15,791 nt of DNA from CAYXWM01 sp964392115 (GTDB lineage: Bacteria > Bacillota > Clostridia > Lachnospirales > WRBF01): the NCBI GenBank assembly GCA_964392115.1, contig CAYMOU010000065.1, positions 1-15,791 on the forward strand, in the 5' to 3' direction. The position numbers were made by a program, and so were the translations under genes. Below the pieces are notes generated by a model. The model made no database searches. It was not told where the DNA came from and was given only the letters and a program-made list of their open reading frames with translations. This document shows positions 14,461 to 15,791 of this stretch, in pieces (position 1 is the first letter of the stretch; each line of letters begins with the position of its first letter).

Positions 14461-15474
14461 ATGTCTGAAAATTTAAAAGAATTTATTAAAGGCTTGCCCA
14501 AAGCCGAACTCCATTTGCATTTGGAAGGCTCCTTAGAGCCGGAGTTAAAGCTGGCTCTTGCCAAAAAGAACGGCATTGATATAGGTCAAACCACCATTGA
14601 AGAAGTAAGAGCATCCTATCAATTCGATTCCCTTACCTCTTTCTTGAATGTATATTATCCGGCCATGAATGTTTTGCAGAACGAAGATGATTTTTATGCC
14701 TTGGCTATGGACTACTTGAAAAAAGCCAAGGAACACAACGTTAAATATGTTGAATTGTTCTTTGACCCTCAAGCCCATACTTCCAGAGGCGTACCCTTTA
14801 AAACCGTAATCAACGGCTATTACAAAGCTGTGGAGGAAAGCGGCAATTTGGGCATAGAATCCAACCTTATAATGTGCTTTTTAAGGGATATGACCTTGGA
14901 ATCAGCCTTGGAAACATACAAAGAAGCCCTGCCTTACAAAGACAAAATCCTTGGCATAGGTTTAGATTCGGACGAAAGAAACAATCCGCCGGGAAAATTT
15001 TCCGAAGTATTTGCCATGGCTAAAAAAGATGGCTTCCACCTTACCATGCACTGCGACGTTGACCAAGACAACTCCATAGGCAACATAGAAGAAGCCCTAC
15101 TGGTTTTGGGAACAGAACGCCTTGACCACGGCACCAACATCGTTGAGAACCCCAAATTGGTAGAATATGTTAAAGAACACAACATAGGCTTAACCTGCTG
15201 CCCCGTATCCAACGGCTTTGTTGTTGACGACATGAAGGGCAAAGAAATTGTGGAATTACTGCATAAGGGTATAAAAGTAACCGTAAATTCCGATGACCCT
15301 GCCTATTTCCAAAGCTATATTTCTGATGATATGTATGCACTTGCAACCAAATATAACCTTACCAAAGAGGACTTGGTTCAACTCGCCAAAAATGCATTTG
15401 AAATAGCTTGGATTTCAGACGAAAAGAAAAAGGCTTACGTTAAAATGGTGGATGATTACGCAGCTAAGGCTTAA
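14461..15474 (+). CDS. Adenosine/adenine deaminase-family purine deaminase
   Basis: A cytosolic metal-dependent hydrolase of the adenosine deaminase superfamily, probably for purine salvage. The 337 residues are normal. Seen zinc ligands are H18 and H20 (ELHLH), H197 and D278 (NSDDP), with H223 in LDHGTN as the catalytic His. FFDPQAHTSRG (100-110) and the LDSDE segment (168-172) resemble yeast-type adenine deaminase (Aah1) rather than true adenosine deaminase. The usual HAGE motif, whose Glu helps protonate the purine ring, is replaced by HCDVDQ (197-202). The substrate could therefore be adenine, adenosine or another purine. The ATG has AAAGGA (14447-14452) eight bases upstream. It seems monocistronic, with a strong terminator after it. 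I leave the symbol blank because add cannot be justified. Confidence 0.85.
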   Translation: MSENLKEFIKGLPKAELHLHLEGSLEPELKLALAKKNGIDIGQTTIEEVRASYQFDSLTSFLNVYYPAMNVLQNEDDFYALAMDYLKKAKEHNVKYVELFFDPQAHTSRGVPFKTVINGYYKAVEESGNLGIESNLIMCFLRDMTLESALETYKEALPYKDKILGIGLDSDERNNPPGKFSEVFAMAKKDGFHLTMHCDVDQDNSIGNIEEALLVLGTERLDHGTNIVENPKLVEYVKEHNIGLTCCPVSNGFVVDDMKGKEIVELLHKGIKVTVNSDDPAYFQSYISDDMYALATKYNLTKEDLVQLAKNAFEIAWISDEKKKAYVKMVDDYAAKA

Positions 15475-15486
15475 TCAACATAATAA

Positions 15487-15528
15487 AAGCCAAGGTTCCG
15501 GATAAGTTTTCGGAGCCTTGGTTTTTTA
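15487..15528 (+). terminator. Intrinsic terminator of the deaminase gene
   Basis: CCAAGGTTCCG (15490-15500) pairs with CGGAGCCTTGG (15511-15521), with one G-U pair, followed by TTTTTTATTTG. It starts 13 bp after the stop codon. Confidence 0.9.
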
Positions 15529-15631
15529 TTTGTTTGCTTAAATTAATCTGTATGTAACTTGTAATAGCCACGAGTAGATAAACGGCCGTTGTATATAAGT
15601 ATTACTACATCTTAATATAAAACAAATTAAA

Positions 15632-15683
15632 AACCTTATTATGCTCTAAACCAAATTTAAAGGTCTTTACACAAAATAAGGTT
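15632..15683 (-). terminator. Possible terminator of the convergent right-edge gene
   Basis: Read on the minus strand, AACCTTATT (15683-15675) pairs with AATAAGGTT (15640-15632) across a large 34-nt loop, and TTTAATTTG follows. It lies about 20 bp after the stop of the minus-strand gene. The large loop makes it less certain. Confidence 0.4.
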
Positions 15684-15702
15684 CTATACAAATAAATTTA
15701 TT

Positions 15703-15791
15703 TTAAAGCTTTTTAAATACATCTTTGCTAATTTGATATAATTCCCTGAATATTTCGTATTTTTCGTTATAAACGGAAACATTTTGAGATA
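15703..15791 (-). CDS. C-terminal end of a probable FGGY-family carbohydrate kinase (partial)
   Basis: The minus-strand frame ending at the TAA at 15705-15703 reads through 28 codons to the window edge, with EKYEIFRELYQISKDVFKKL at the end. This resembles the C-terminus of FGGY sugar kinases such as xylulokinase or gluconokinase. Their last helix usually has the pattern Y-x-I/L-Y/F-x-x-L-Y-x-x-x-K-D-x-F-x-x-L. Because so little is visible, both the gene and its family are tentative. It faces the deaminase gene, and the two are separated by a terminator on each strand, which supports a real gene here. Confidence 0.45.
   Translation of the reverse strand, partial: SQNVSVYNEKYEIFRELYQISKDVFKKL

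Overview
The window looks like chromosomal DNA from a low-GC, motile Gram-positive bacterium of the class Clostridia. The reasons are AT-rich spacers, strong GGAGG-type ribosome binding sites, near-consensus sigma-A promoters, the paired glgC-glgD genes typical of Firmicutes, spoVG, a Cache-type chemoreceptor and a Firmicutes-like flagellar rod cluster. Genus cannot be fixed from sequence alone. I see no mobile element, CRISPR array, rRNA or tRNA.

Layout. (1) Positions 1-2229, minus strand: flgB, flgC, fliE and the first codons of another gene, probably fliF. These encode the proximal rod and the start of the MS ring. The genes are separated by unusually long AT-rich spacers (370, 463 and 246 bp) holding stem-loops and a triplicated 14-bp repeat. 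(2) Positions 2230-3399: a 1.17-kb divergent region with one near-consensus sigma-A promoter on each strand. Each predicts a leader of about 400 nt, towards flgB and towards glgC. (3) Positions 3400-5792: glgC-glgD, ADP-glucose pyrophosphorylase and its catalytically degenerate partner, overlapping by 4 bp, followed by two hairpins. (4) Positions 6298-6600: spoVG, with its own promoter and a structured leader. (5) Positions 6903-8851: an RluA-type pseudouridine synthase and a short QueG-like epoxyqueuosine reductase, probably one RNA-modification transcript, ending in a clear terminator. (6) Positions 9139-11652: a large chemoreceptor with a Cache sensor and a chain of HAMP-like units. (7) Positions 11800-12808: a short-chain dehydrogenase overlapping a Dabb-domain protein, a two-gene operon with its own promoter and terminator. 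(8) Positions 12975-14288: rarA, an AAA+ ATPase of replication-fork repair. (9) Positions 14461-15474: a purine deaminase of the ADA superfamily that lacks the usual HAGE motif, followed by a strong terminator. (10) At the right edge, the last 28 codons of a convergent minus-strand gene resemble the C-terminus of an FGGY sugar kinase.

Most genes are ordinary housekeeping or motility functions. I found no convincing new multi-gene system. The best leads are the altered active site of the deaminase, the long structured spacers in the flagellar operon, the possible attenuator in the glgC leader, the poly-HAMP receptor and the uncharacterised SDR-Dabb pair.
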